64,000 nt of DNA from Bradyrhizobium sp. URHD0069 (GCF_000701345.1 NZ_JNIJ01000019.1:62001-126000), one strand, 5' to 3'; shown: positions 26,512-35,923, counted from the first letter of the stretch. The notes: generated from the letters alone by a model not told the origin. Made by a program: numbers and translations.

Positions 26512-27279
26512 TCAGCCTTTACCGGCCTCTTCGGTGGGATAGACCCCGCGGAGCACTTCCTCGAAGTGATTTCTGACGGATTCGTTGCAGAGGCAGGCCC
26601 GGATTCGCAGGGCCTCGCGGTTGCGCACCAGGATCGAACCGCGCCGGGTCTCCAGAACGCCTTCTGCCTTGAACGTCTGAATCACGCGGCTGGTATAGCT
26701 GCGGCCGACCCCGAGCAGGGTCGCAAGCTGCTCATGCGTCAGCGGCACGACCTCGTTGCCGTCAATACGTTCCATCGCCGAGACGATCCATTTGGCGGTG
26801 CGCTGTTCGATCGAATGAATCGCATTGCAGGCCGTCGCCTGAAATATCTGGGCGAGCAGGCAGTCGGCATAGCGCGCGAACACGTTACGCAACGTGGCTG
26901 ACTGTAGCTTTGCTGCATGCAGCTTTCTGACGTGCAGGCGCACGAATGGCCCGCCAAACTTGACCGTGATGCGTGTATAGGCCGGCAGATAGCCTTCGCT
27001 GACGATTCCGCCGACGGCGCCTTCGCGGCCGACCAGAATGGTTTCGACGTCGCGGCCGTCCTCGTTGGGGACCAAATAGGACGCTAGACTCGGCCCACAT
27101 GGAAAGTGGACGGTTTCGACATCGTCGCCGGGATTGTAGAGCAGGTCCCTGCCGTGGGCCTCTTCGTGCGCGAGATGCGGCTCTATCAGCGCAAAATCGC
27201 TTGCGCTGAGCCGCCGCAACAAATTGTTGTAGGGCCGATCGGCGCCATCAGCAGCGTTTCCGCGTCGTTCGGTCATCAT
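26512..27279 (-). CDS. Crp/Fnr family transcriptional regulator
   Basis: The 255-residue product has an N-terminal cyclic-nucleotide-binding-like domain (about 20-150) and a C-terminal winged helix with LTHEQLATLLGVGRSYTSRVIQ (helix-turn-helix, about 195-216). The N-terminal FNR four-cysteine cluster is absent, so it does not sense oxygen by an iron-sulfur cluster. The conserved Arg/Ser of CRP cAMP binding is not evident, so the signal is unknown. The start is one of two adjacent ATGs at 27276-27279. Regulators of this kind are abundant in Bradyrhizobium. Confidence 0.85.
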   Translation of the reverse strand: MMTERRGNAADGADRPYNNLLRRLSASDFALIEPHLAHEEAHGRDLLYNPGDDVETVHFPCGPSLASYLVPNEDGRDVETILVGREGAVGGIVSEGYLPAYTRITVKFGGPFVRLHVRKLHAAKLQSATLRNVFARYADCLLAQIFQATACNAIHSIEQRTAKWIVSAMERIDGNEVVPLTHEQLATLLGVGRSYTSRVIQTFKAEGVLETRRGSILVRNREALRIRACLCNESVRNHFEEVLRGVYPTEEAGKG

Positions 27280-27476
27280 GCCAAAGTGCCCGCCTGCAGC
27301 CCGCACCCTAATTCATCATATCAGATTTTTGTGTGCACAAGTGAACAGACAAGATAGCCGCCATATGTTGGTTTCCTGGTGGGAACCGGTCGATGCGCTT
27401 ATGACGCGCCTCGACAGCGGGCCGTCGCCTTCCGGGTTTCGGCCTGGCTTGCGACCAAATCTGAACTGGCAAGATC

Positions 27477-27875
27477 ATGAAACGTACTCCTCTCAACTGC
27501 ACGCCCGCCTTGCCCGACGACGTGCTGATCGTTGAGGACGATCCGATCATCGCGCTCGACTTCGAAGATACGGTTCTTGGCTTCGGGGTGAAGACGGTGC
27601 GAACCGCGGCGAGCGTCGCCCGGGCGCTCGAAATGATTGCCGATCGCGCGCCGGATTTTGCGCTGCTCGATGTCGGGCTGGTCCGCGAAAAGAGCTTCGC
27701 GGTCGCCGAGCGACTGGATGCGCTGAAAATTCCCTTTGTCTTCGTCACCGGATATGCCGCCGATGTCGGGCTCCCGGCGGCGTTCGCAAACTGGCCGAGG
27801 CTGCCCAAACCCTTTTCGAGCGACGCGCTGCAAGCCTTGTTGAAAGGGCGATCCGACAATAGCGCCAAGTGCTGA
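27477..27875 (+). CDS. Single-domain response regulator (receiver only)
   Basis: The 132-residue product is a stand-alone receiver domain. The acidic pair is in VEDDP (about 19-23), the phosphoacceptor is Asp65 (LLDVGL), the conserved Thr is at 91 (VTGY) and the Lys at 111 (LPKPF). There is no output domain, so it signals through protein contact, for example with a histidine kinase or phosphotransfer protein; no kinase is adjacent. It is divergent from the crp-like gene (198 bases) and convergent with phoD. Confidence 0.9.
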   Translation: MKRTPLNCTPALPDDVLIVEDDPIIALDFEDTVLGFGVKTVRTAASVARALEMIADRAPDFALLDVGLVREKSFAVAERLDALKIPFVFVTGYAADVGLPAAFANWPRLPKPFSSDALQALLKGRSDNSAKC

Positions 27876-27917
27876 CCGCCGACGGTCGCCCGTTCCGGGA
27901 TTCTGGGCTCGCGTTTG

Positions 27918-29489
27918 CTATCCGAGCTTTGGATCGAGCGTTGTCGACCACAGCGCGACATCGGCGCGATCCCGCAATGTCACCGTCATCTGTCCGGTTG
28001 CGCCGTCGATCTTGACATGACCGAAGAACTGCATTCCGGCTGACGGCGGCAGGTTTTGCTTGTCGGGACCCGGCGCCTTGATGAACCTCACTTCGGGCCC
28101 GAAGGTGTTGTCGAGCTCGTTCGGCCCAAAAGTGCCGGCGTGCAGCGGCCCGGAGACGAACTCCCAGAACGGCTCGAAATCCTGAAATTGCGCCTTGTCG
28201 GGATTGTAGTAATGCGCGGCGGCGTAATGCACGTCGGCGGTCAGCCACACGGTGTTGGCTACTCCCGCGGTCTTGATGAAGCGCAGGAGATCGGCGGTCT
28301 CGAGCTCGCGGCCGCGCGGCGGCCCATCGCCTTGTGCAAATGCTTCCGAACCTTTTTTGTTCGTCGCGTCGTCATAGACGATGATGCTGAGCGGCATGTC
28401 GGAGGCGATCACCTTCCAGGTCGCGCGCGAGTTCAACAGCGAGCGTTTCAGCCACGCGAGCTGGTCGGGGCCCAGAAAATAGCTTTCGGGACCATAGGCG
28501 GTTTGCAGGTTGGGACCATTGGGGCCGCGATAGCTGCGTTCGTCCAGCATGAACACGTCGAGATGCGGGCCATAGCTCAGGGTGCGGTAGACCCGGCCCG
28601 GCTCTACGATGCTTTCGCGCATCGGATACATCTCGTGGAATGCGCGGGCGCCGCGCGCGGCGAGCAAATTGATGTCGCGTTCCTTGTAGGCAGCGGGGAG
28701 CTGTTTCGACGCCGACCAGTTATTGGTGACTTCGTGGTCGTCCCACTGCACGAAGATCGGCACCTCGGCATTGAAGGCGCGCACGTTGTCGTCCAGGAAA
28801 TTGTACTTATGCGCCGCGCGGAATTCGTCGAGCGTTTCGGCGACCTTGGCTTTTTGGGGGATCGTGACGTTCTTCCAGATCTTGCCATCGGGCAGTTTTA
28901 CCTCGCCGGCAATGACGCCGTCGGCATAGATGGTATCGCCGGAATGCAGCAGGAAATCCGGCCTGTGCTTGCGCATGGTGGCGAAGGTCACCATGCCGCC
29001 GTCGTCGGGATTGATGCCCCAGCCCTGTCCGGCGACATCGCCGCCCCAGACGAAGCTGACATCGCGCCGGTCGCTAGGCGCGGTGCGGAAGCGGCCGACG
29101 AGCGGCTCGCTTGAAATGTCGATGTGCGACAGGTCGCGGAATCTGACGCGATAAAAAACATCCTGCCCGGCGGGAAGATTTTCCAACAGCATTTTCGCGG
29201 TGAAATCGCTCTCGGGCAGCGCCGCAATCGGCGGCAAAACCCTCGCATTATTGAATGATTCTGACGTGGCAACCTCGACCATCATTTGCGAAGGCCGATC
29301 CGCGCGTGCCCACACCACGCCGCCATCGGCGCCGACATCGCCGGACTGCACGCCATGGGTAATTTGTGGGCGGTCGGCAGCGCGGCTGAGATAGGGCATC
29401 GCCAGCGCGCCGAATGCGCCGGCGCCGGTCGCCGCGGCGGTGGAGAGAAAGCGCCGGCGCGAAATTCGGGGGCGAAATCTGATCGTCAT
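27918..29489 (-). CDS. phoD: Alkaline phosphatase D (PhoD) family, Tat-exported
   Basis: The 523-residue product has a twin-arginine signal (SRRRFLSTAAATG), an N-terminal beta domain (THGVQSGDV) and the PhoD metallophosphatase core. The core has WGGDVAGQ, SGDTIYADG, VQWDDHEVTNNW, a region with DERSYRG, and VWLTADVHYAAAHYY, supplying the metal-binding Asp, Asn and His residues. It releases phosphate from phosphodiesters and monoesters in the periplasm using Ca and Fe. No Pho box was found by eye. It is convergent with the receiver gene. Confidence 0.93.
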   Translation of the reverse strand: MTIRFRPRISRRRFLSTAAATGAGAFGALAMPYLSRAADRPQITHGVQSGDVGADGGVVWARADRPSQMMVEVATSESFNNARVLPPIAALPESDFTAKMLLENLPAGQDVFYRVRFRDLSHIDISSEPLVGRFRTAPSDRRDVSFVWGGDVAGQGWGINPDDGGMVTFATMRKHRPDFLLHSGDTIYADGVIAGEVKLPDGKIWKNVTIPQKAKVAETLDEFRAAHKYNFLDDNVRAFNAEVPIFVQWDDHEVTNNWSASKQLPAAYKERDINLLAARGARAFHEMYPMRESIVEPGRVYRTLSYGPHLDVFMLDERSYRGPNGPNLQTAYGPESYFLGPDQLAWLKRSLLNSRATWKVIASDMPLSIIVYDDATNKKGSEAFAQGDGPPRGRELETADLLRFIKTAGVANTVWLTADVHYAAAHYYNPDKAQFQDFEPFWEFVSGPLHAGTFGPNELDNTFGPEVRFIKAPGPDKQNLPPSAGMQFFGHVKIDGATGQMTVTLRDRADVALWSTTLDPKLG

Positions 29490-29635
29490 GCAAGCCTCGT
29501 CTAGAGCGTTTTCAAGCGAAATGGAGCCCGGTTCGCGTCAAGAAAACACGTCGAATCAAGAACGAGAGCCCCGCTTCGATTCTAATCGAAACGAAAATGC
29601 TCTAAATCTTCTCGAAGTACAGCGGACCTGTCTCC
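29490..29635. other. Intergenic region with a palindromic repeat (29502-29604)
   Basis: TAGAGCGTTTTC at 29502-29513 pairs with GAAAATGCTCTA at 29593-29604 (one mismatch), enclosing about 80 bases. It resembles the AGAGCG-bounded elements seen at 3004. The element lies between phoD and the next repeat. Confidence 0.65.
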
Positions 29636-29711
29636 CGTCATTGCGAAGAGTGCCGGCGACGAAGCAATTCAGGCTTTCCTTATGGATCGCTTCGCTTCGT
29701 TCGCAATGACG
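29636..29711. repeat. REP-like family A, copy 2 (short form)
   Basis: CGTCATTGCGA at the left is the complement of the TCGCAATGACG at the right, with GACGAAGCAATTCAG and GGATCGCTTCGC inside, as in the other family A copies. Confidence 0.8.
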
Positions 29712-29795
29712 GTTCCAGTGCACGCGGAACCATCGGCGCTTCGCGGAAAATGCTATAGGAAGACTCTGTGACGGGGCGATTACACCGATGTCTGC

Positions 29796-31244
29796 TTACA
29801 GCATGCCGGTCGCGCGGAATTGCGCGCTCGCCCTTTGCAGGCTTTGCGGCATGCTCATCAGCAACGCCTTGCGGTCGGCCACCGCGTTGTGGAACTGCTC
29901 GAGCGCGATATTGAAGGCGGTCAGCGCCCCTTGCTCGATCGCGCCATGTTCAAAGCAATGCAGCGTGTCGCGCAGGATATCGTCCGCCTCGGCCTGCATC
30001 TGGTCGAGTTCCTCGGTGGAATCGCTGCTGCGCGCCCGCGCAAGCATGTCCAGTAGACGGTCGCGCAACGAACTGTTGTTGCTGCGCTCGTCCTTCTTCA
30101 GGTACCCCGCGAACCACGCGCCGGCGGAGCCCATGGCAGACAGCGCCATCAGCCCCCACCAGATGAAATCGCTGTAGCGGTCGAGGAAGGTTTTTTCCTC
30201 GCCGTCGACAAAGGCCGCGGCGCCCGGATGCACTGGGATCATGGCGTCCTTGTCGGTGTCCGGCGTTTCGATTTTTGCAGCCAGTGGGAAATCGGTCATC
30301 ACCTGTTGCCGAATAGCAAACAGCTGACGGGTGAAGGCGGCAACGATTGATTCCGAAAGACCTTTACGCGCAACGATGTGGTGGGAGAAGCTGATGGTCT
30401 TCACCTCCTCCTCAGGCTTGCCCGGCGACCCGCCGAAGGCGCCGGCGGGAATTTCGGACGCCTCGTATGCCGGATGGTTTTGCGCGATCGCCTCGGCTGA
30501 ATCGATTGCGAGGAAGGTCGGCGTACCGCCGTCGCGCGTCGATGCCGTGATCGCATCGGCGGTGATCTTGCTGTTGACCGGTCCGGCGGCGAGATAGGCG
30601 TCCGCCTTCTGTTTGCGAATCGCCTCCGCGGCTTCGCCGGCCGGGAACTGAACGATCTCGACCTTGTTCGGATCCACGCCAGATTGCCGCAGGATGAGCT
30701 TGAGCAGATCCACGTTGGCCTGGGTGCGGCCGACGACGCCGATGCGGTGTCCGGCGAGCTGCGGAATTTTGCTGATCTTCGGGCCGGCTTTCTTGCCCTT
30801 AACCTTGGCGGCCGGCGCCACCCACAGCACCGCAACGTTCTTGCGCAGCGTCGCAACGGCTTGCGCAGTTTTCGGCACCTCAAGATCGCCGCGGATGACG
30901 GCAAGATCGGCCTTGCCATCGGCAAGCGCTTGGGCACTTGCGATTGGGCCATCGGTTTGCATCGGGCGCAAACGGACGGAGTTGTGGGCAAAGGCCTGCG
31001 CCAGGGTCTGGACCAGCTTGAGGTCGTCACTGTTTGCGGGACCGACCGCGATCCGCAACGTCGCCGGCCGCATCGCAAAGTAGTAAGCGCCTGCGAGCGC
31101 GCCGACCACGGCGAGGATACCCGCGAGGGTGATGAATGTCGTCTTCCGCTTTGCCGAGCGCGCCGAGGGCGGCGCCTGCGGCCCGACAAGATCGGGGCCG
31201 TCGGTGATCGATCTGGCGAACAGGCGTTTAAGGTTCAATTGCAT
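29796..31244 (-). CDS. TAXI-type solute-binding protein with N- and C-terminal membrane anchors
   Basis: The 482-residue product has an N-terminal uncleaved-looking membrane segment (about 37-58) and a periplasmic TAXI/NMT1-like binding domain (LRIAVGPANSDD, then IGVVGRTQAN, about 63-355). A second membrane segment follows (about 360-382, WWGLMALSAMGSAGAWFAG), then a ~100-residue cytoplasmic helical tail. A usual TAXI protein has only a cleaved signal peptide. No TRAP membrane subunit is adjacent. It may act as a sensor or scaffold rather than a simple binding protein, which is inference. A second TAXI gene lies 1 kb away on the same strand. Confidence 0.8.
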   Translation of the reverse strand: MQLNLKRLFARSITDGPDLVGPQAPPSARSAKRKTTFITLAGILAVVGALAGAYYFAMRPATLRIAVGPANSDDLKLVQTLAQAFAHNSVRLRPMQTDGPIASAQALADGKADLAVIRGDLEVPKTAQAVATLRKNVAVLWVAPAAKVKGKKAGPKISKIPQLAGHRIGVVGRTQANVDLLKLILRQSGVDPNKVEIVQFPAGEAAEAIRKQKADAYLAAGPVNSKITADAITASTRDGGTPTFLAIDSAEAIAQNHPAYEASEIPAGAFGGSPGKPEEEVKTISFSHHIVARKGLSESIVAAFTRQLFAIRQQVMTDFPLAAKIETPDTDKDAMIPVHPGAAAFVDGEEKTFLDRYSDFIWWGLMALSAMGSAGAWFAGYLKKDERSNNSSLRDRLLDMLARARSSDSTEELDQMQAEADDILRDTLHCFEHGAIEQGALTAFNIALEQFHNAVADRKALLMSMPQSLQRASAQFRATGML

Positions 31245-31416
31245 CTTGCCAATAGAGTTAGACCAATAATGGTAGCAAATTTCCTGCCAGCGCGGCGTAA
31301 CATCTAGGTCATGGTTACCAACCGCCCTTGGACCGGCTTTGCCGCCTAATTGTGGCAGGGATCCCCAGCACGGCGTTCGGTGTTAGGGTGAAGTTCGGCT
31401 AAAACCGGAGGCGATC

Positions 31417-31722
31417 ATGGCGGAGCTGTTGTCGGCGGAGGCGCGAAAATCGGCGCTGCAGGGCTTGCCCGGCTGGACCGAAACGCCGGGCCGCCAGGCG
31501 ATCACGCGAACCTTCACCTTCAAGGATTTTAACGAAGCGTTCGGATTCATGTCCCGCGCCGCCTTGGTGGCTGAAAAGAGCGATCATCACCCGGAATGGC
31601 GCAACGTTTACAAGACAGTGGAAGTGGTTCTGTCCACCCATGACGCCGGCGGCGTCACTGCGCTCGACATCGAGCTTGCAAAGGCGATGAACGCGATCGC
31701 CAGACAGCTCGGCGTGGCCTGA
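31417..31722 (+). CDS. phhB: 4a-hydroxytetrahydrobiopterin dehydratase (pterin-4-alpha-carbinolamine dehydratase)
   Basis: The 101-residue product has the family signature [16 protein letters not shown] with the active-site histidine pair, and STHDAGG with the third histidine. It dehydrates 4a-hydroxytetrahydropterin in the tetrahydropterin recycling that supports aromatic amino-acid hydroxylases. No phenylalanine hydroxylase is nearby. Start ATG 31417 has GGAGG about six bases upstream. Confidence 0.95.
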   Translation: MAELLSAEARKSALQGLPGWTETPGRQAITRTFTFKDFNEAFGFMSRAALVAEKSDHHPEWRNVYKTVEVVLSTHDAGGVTALDIELAKAMNAIARQLGVA

Positions 31723-31816
31723 TCCAGTTCGCCGCGATCTTGCAACGCTGGCGCGGCATCCCCAATTCTTAGGAGTGGCCGCCGCGATCTGCCGCGCCGG
31801 CTTGAGGGGACCTGGG

Positions 31817-32200
31817 ATGGCATCGGAACAGACCGTGGGCTTTGAGCCGGCCGATGAGCTGGCGAAAGACCGCGAAAGCGTACGCAGGCGCTTCTGGATC
31901 AAGCTGAAGCGGGTCATGGCGCAACTTCCGTTCGCGGAGGATTTGCTCGCAGCGTATTACTGCGCGTTCGACAAACAGACGCCGCGTCATGTCCAGGTGG
32001 CGCTGTTAGGGGCCATCGCCTATTTCATCTTGCCGTTCGATTTCGTCCCGGACGTGCTGCCGATGCTCGGCTTCACCGACGACGCCGCGGTGCTCGCCAC
32101 CGCGATCCGCATGGTTGCAGCCAACATCAGGCAGGAGCATCGCGACGCCGCCCGGGTCGCGTTGAAGCGGGCGATCGAGACCGGCGACATATCGGAGTAG
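31817..32200 (+). CDS. YkvA family (DUF1232) membrane protein
   Basis: The 127-residue product contains the DUF1232 core LLGAIAYFILPFDFVPDVLP followed by GFTDD, a short hydrophobic hairpin with a conserved D-x-x-P-D. The N-terminal part is charged and cytoplasmic. The ATG at 31817 follows GAGGGGA; a longer frame has no ribosome site. Function in bacteria is unknown. It follows phhB by 94 bases and may be cotranscribed. Confidence 0.85.
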   Translation: MASEQTVGFEPADELAKDRESVRRRFWIKLKRVMAQLPFAEDLLAAYYCAFDKQTPRHVQVALLGAIAYFILPFDFVPDVLPMLGFTDDAAVLATAIRMVAANIRQEHRDAARVALKRAIETGDISE

Positions 32201-32215
32201 TAAACGTCGCGTCTA

Positions 32216-33394
32216 TCACTGCTGCGCCGGGCGGGCCTGCCCCTTCGCGTTCTTCTCCGCTTCCCATGCCTGGAACTGCTTGAACAACGCCTCCCTGTCG
32301 GCATCCGACTGCAGATTAGCCGTCGCGGGGCTCTGTTTCAGGAATTCGTCGAACCGGTTGCGCGCAACCGCCTCGACGCCGTGGCTGTCGAGCCACTCTT
32401 GGGCGACCGGGAAGCGTTGCCAATCCGGCAGCCGCGCTGACAGCGAGACCTCTTTCCATTTCGGATGGAACGGCGGGTTCTGGAATGCAGGAAATTTGGT
32501 GAAGAAGGCATCCACGAACAAAGCAAGCCTGCGATACCGCTCGGACTTTGGCGCCCAGTTAAAGGCGGCCAGCACCGCGGGGACGGCGATGGTGTCCACG
32601 CGCTTTTCTCCCGAAATCAGGTTGGGATAGTCCTTCGCGGACAGGCTCGCGGGCAAATAATCGCTCTGCAGCGGCTTGGCATAGTCAACCGGAACAAGAT
32701 GAAGCCGGTCGTCCTTGATCTGGCTGATGATCCTCGATGGCTTGCCCTGGACGGCGATCACGGCATCGATCTCGCCCGTCTTCAATTTCTCCAGCGCAAT
32801 GCGTTGCTCCACATAGACGAACTTCGGCTTGATCCCGAGCCGCTCGAATACGATCACCGCGGTGACGAACGTGCCGCCGTCCGGGAGATCGACGCTGACG
32901 GTCTTGCCGCTGAGGTCTTTGAGATCGCGGATCGACGTCGGCGCGATGACATGCATCTCTTCGTTGTAAAGCTTGGTCACATAGGTGAGCTGTTTCTTGA
33001 TGTCCTTCGCAATGCCTTTCTTTTCGAGGTAATCAAGAGTGTCGGCGCGGACGATGCCGAGATCGACCCCTTGCAGGAACAGGATGTCGGCGACGCTCTG
33101 CACCGAACCGCGCCCGACAATGGGAAGGACCCGCAGCTTGTTCCCGTCATCGAGCACGGAGGCGAGGTCCGCGCCGAACTGCACGTAAGTGCCGCCGATC
33201 GTGCCCGAGATCAGCGTCACCGTGTTCTCGTTCAGGCTCCGCTTGGTGCTGATCGAGCCGTATTGAGAAATCGCCTTGAGGCTTTCGCTGACCTTGGCGG
33301 GGTCATATTCGGTTTGCTCGGCCCGGGCCGCGAAACCGCAAACAATCCAAACGATCATTGTGGCGAATAAGGCCGGTCCAAATGAGCGTCGCAT
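32216..33394 (-). CDS. TAXI family TRAP transporter solute-binding protein
   Basis: The 392-residue product has a signal peptide of about 25 residues (cleavage near ARA-EQT) and a TAXI-type binding domain: TLISGTIGGTYVQFG near residue 60, then VGRGSVQSVADILFLQGVDLGIVRAD. It captures a small, probably carboxylated, solute in the periplasm. TRAP membrane subunits are absent nearby. It lies upstream of a Sel1-like gene on the same strand, 20 bases from its end, so the two are probably one transcript (Sel1-like gene first). Confidence 0.88.
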   Translation of the reverse strand: MRRSFGPALFATMIVWIVCGFAARAEQTEYDPAKVSESLKAISQYGSISTKRSLNENTVTLISGTIGGTYVQFGADLASVLDDGNKLRVLPIVGRGSVQSVADILFLQGVDLGIVRADTLDYLEKKGIAKDIKKQLTYVTKLYNEEMHVIAPTSIRDLKDLSGKTVSVDLPDGGTFVTAVIVFERLGIKPKFVYVEQRIALEKLKTGEIDAVIAVQGKPSRIISQIKDDRLHLVPVDYAKPLQSDYLPASLSAKDYPNLISGEKRVDTIAVPAVLAAFNWAPKSERYRRLALFVDAFFTKFPAFQNPPFHPKWKEVSLSARLPDWQRFPVAQEWLDSHGVEAVARNRFDEFLKQSPATANLQSDADREALFKQFQAWEAEKNAKGQARPAQQ

Positions 33395-33414
33395 GTGTCC
33401 CCCAGAAGCGAAAA

Positions 33415-34263
33415 CTAGTTCTGCATTTGCGCGAGGCGCAGTTGTGCATCCCGAGAGCCGAGCTCGGCGGCCTTCCGGTACCAGATGCGCGCTTGCGCCA
33501 GATCGGGCGTCACGCTGCGCGCATCCGCCGTTCCCAGCACCGCAGGATCGTAAGTCCGCGCCAGCATCAAGGCGGCGCCGGCTTCCTGCGCGTCTGCGGC
33601 TCGCTCGAGCAGCAAGCGGGCGGATGCGATGTCGGCAACGGCAAGCAAACTTTTCGCTCTCTTCAGGAGCGATGCGAGTTCGTCGGGATCGAGACGTCTC
33701 GCCGGCGTCGGGATGCGCGGTGGCGTGGTTCGGCTCTGCATCGCGGCCTGATAGGCTGCGGCAATTTCCTCGCGCGTCGGTGTCGCCGCGATCGAGGATG
33801 GTGCCTGAGCGCTGTCTGCGGCATGAACTTGCAGCGGCGGCTTAGCGGCAGTCCCCGTCCTCTCTGCGGTACGGGTAGATAGTTGGGCGGGATCCAGCGG
33901 CGACCGCCCGGACTGGGCGGGCGATGCACCGGGCAGCGAAGACTGGGCGTTGACGATGACTGTGCGCATGGCGCCTGCCGGAACCAGCGCGAGGGCGATG
34001 GCCAATGCCGCTGCAGCCAGTACGCCGGTTACGATGCGCAATCGGCCAGTCGCTTTTCTTTGCTCCGCTGCGAACCAATTTTCAGGGCTTTGCGTTTCGT
34101 GCGCGGACAGGAAGAGTGGAACGGAATCGTCCAAACTGACGTCCGCTTTCGCTATCTTTGATCGCGTGTAACGATAAGGCGCAAAGCGCGGATGATTGAT
34201 GTCTTCCTCAGGCGTCTCGCCGATCGGATCGTCCGATTGGATAGGCGTCGTGTTCTCCGCCAT
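33415..34263 (-). CDS. Membrane protein with Sel1/TPR-like C-terminal repeats
   Basis: The 282-residue product has a cytoplasmic N-terminus of about 70 residues, a single membrane segment (about 75-97, LRIVTGVLAAAALAIALAL) and a Pro/Ala/Thr-rich linker. A C-terminal helical repeat region follows (LASLLKRAKSLLAVADIASARLLL, then AGAALMLARTYDP and ARIWYRKAAELGSRDAQLRL, the last a Sel1-like unit). The ATG at 34263 has GGGGAGG eight bases upstream. It precedes the TAXI gene in a probable operon. A role as a periplasmic protein-interaction partner is inference. Confidence 0.75.
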   Translation of the reverse strand: MAENTTPIQSDDPIGETPEEDINHPRFAPYRYTRSKIAKADVSLDDSVPLFLSAHETQSPENWFAAEQRKATGRLRIVTGVLAAAALAIALALVPAGAMRTVIVNAQSSLPGASPAQSGRSPLDPAQLSTRTAERTGTAAKPPLQVHAADSAQAPSSIAATPTREEIAAAYQAAMQSRTTPPRIPTPARRLDPDELASLLKRAKSLLAVADIASARLLLERAADAQEAGAALMLARTYDPAVLGTADARSVTPDLAQARIWYRKAAELGSRDAQLRLAQMQN

Positions 34264-34567
34264 CGTGATGCCTCCCCGCGACCACAACGCAACGAAGGGG
34301 CATTCCCCGGTATCTCCTTCTTGTTGCTCTTGTCGTCCGGGAGCGCCCGCTCCTGAACCGTCAGATTCGCACCGCGAATCGGCCAAAAAACGACGGTGGC
34401 CGGCGCGAATCAGGAGATATTTTGTCGAGATTGGGGCGAGCTGGTGCAATTCGGGGAATTGACACTCGCGCAGTTGGCGAGGGATTGCCGTGCAATGCAC
34501 CGTCAAGTCGCCCGGTCAAGCCGGGCGACCACCACTTGTGGTGCTCTCGTGAACTAGAATCTGCCGA

Positions 34568-35725
34568 TCAGAAAATTCGATCGATCGGAAGTCCGAGCGC
34601 CATCGCTCCCGCATATTCGGCCTGCGGCCCGGATTGCAGGGGATGATAACGAGCGCCCTGGATATCGCGAAACTTTCGCTCGAGGCCTGCCGACCGATAA
34701 AAGCCCGCGCCGCCGGCAAGTTCCATAGCCAGATCGACAGACGCGATGGCGTGACGCGTGACAAGCTGCCGGCCGATCATCACTTGATTGACGGTATCGG
34801 CCGAGGGGGCATTGAGGCGTACTGCCGCCAGCATCGACTCATGAGCGAGGCGAGCCGCCGTGAGCTCGGTTTCCATCCGACCGGCAAGTTCGATGACGTG
34901 ATGGTTCGCCGGCTTTCGTTTTGCCAATCCGATGGCGGTATCACGGGCACTCTCGGCTACGCCCAGATAGGCCGAATAGACCAGCGGAAAGGCGATCGTC
35001 GCGATGATCTGGAACAACGGATGCCATTCGCCGGCCTTGCGACGCGCCGCAACGCCAGCCTCCGGCACGATGTGGCCGTCAATCATTACGTCATGAGAGC
35101 CGGTCCCGCGCATGCCGAGCGTGCGCCACGTGTCGAGTACCTTGACCTGCGGAGAATTCATCGGGACACCGAAATGCAGCACCATCGGCGGTTCGTTCTC
35201 GCTTTCGAGCACCGCACTGGTCATCAAAAGGTTACCGCTTGGCGAGCCTGACGAGAACACCTTCCGGGCGGTGATGCGATAGCCGCCGTCGACTTTCTCT
35301 GCCTTTCCGGAACCGCCGATCCAGTCCGATCCGCCGCTCGACACCAGCTGGATGCGCTCCGTTGCGATGCGCTTTAGCAACGGTTCGACGGCCGTCGCTT
35401 TTTGATGCGTCCATCGCCAGGCCGGAATGGCGACTTGGTGCGTGTGCATGGAAAAGGCCAGCGCGGTCGATCCGCAGTGATAGCCGAGCGTGCGCAGCAT
35501 CGCGGCAAGCTCATCGACGCTCGCACCGCCGCCGCCGAGCTCTGCCGGGACCCCGCCCTCGATCAGCCCCGCCGCCTTCAATGACGCAAAATTGTCGGCT
35601 ACGAATTTATCTTCATCCGCCGTTTCGTTGGCGCGTTGCGCAAAAATTGGTCCCAGGTCGTGCGCAATGTCCGCGACCGTGCGTCGCTGAGCCGCGGCGG
35701 TGTCGATGGTTTTGATCACACTCAT
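34568..35725 (-). CDS. Acyl-CoA dehydrogenase family protein
   Basis: The 385-residue product has the three-part acyl-CoA dehydrogenase layout: helical N-terminus with LGGGGASVDELA, middle domain (SSGGSDWIGGSGKAEKVDGGYRITARKVFSSGSP) with the FAD-contact G-S-G and an ITG-like segment, and C-terminal helical domain ending near ELAGGAGFYRS. An obvious catalytic Glu at the usual place is not clear, so a related FAD monooxygenase of the DszC/HpaH kind is an alternative. It is divergent from an HxlR-type regulator, a likely regulatory pairing. Confidence 0.85.
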   Translation of the reverse strand: MSVIKTIDTAAAQRRTVADIAHDLGPIFAQRANETADEDKFVADNFASLKAAGLIEGGVPAELGGGGASVDELAAMLRTLGYHCGSTALAFSMHTHQVAIPAWRWTHQKATAVEPLLKRIATERIQLVSSGGSDWIGGSGKAEKVDGGYRITARKVFSSGSPSGNLLMTSAVLESENEPPMVLHFGVPMNSPQVKVLDTWRTLGMRGTGSHDVMIDGHIVPEAGVAARRKAGEWHPLFQIIATIAFPLVYSAYLGVAESARDTAIGLAKRKPANHHVIELAGRMETELTAARLAHESMLAAVRLNAPSADTVNQVMIGRQLVTRHAIASVDLAMELAGGAGFYRSAGLERKFRDIQGARYHPLQSGPQAEYAGAMALGLPIDRIF

Positions 35726-35890
35726 GATGCTTTCCTTCGCGTAAGGTTGCTAAAATTGTGTCGAGTGTCACCGGAAAGCCTGTTCCTAACCAGTCCACGA
35801 ACTGTACTGCGGTCGCCGCGATAAAGCCGGCACCACACGTATAGCGCTGTTATCGCTGGTATTTTCGACCGGCGGCGACGGGGCTGGAAA

Positions 35891-35923
35891 AGATCGCTAC
35901 ACTATCTGTACTGCGTGCGATCT
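35891..35923. promoter_or_regulatory. Inverted repeat upstream of the HxlR-type gene
   Basis: AGATCGC at 35891-35897 and its complement GCGATCT at 35917-35923 lie 33-65 bases before the regulator start, in the 230-base divergent region. It could be an operator for autoregulation and control of the dehydrogenase, but one copy by eye is weak evidence. Confidence 0.3.

Noticed and set aside
24688..26901. Long plus-strand open frames opposite typA
   Set aside because: They mirror the GC-rich codons of a certain gene on the other strand, have no ribosome sites and show Arg/His-rich composition typical of shadow frames.
28056..29114. 352-codon plus-strand frame opposite phoD
   Set aside because: Phase-shifted shadow of the PhoD coding sequence with no independent motif.
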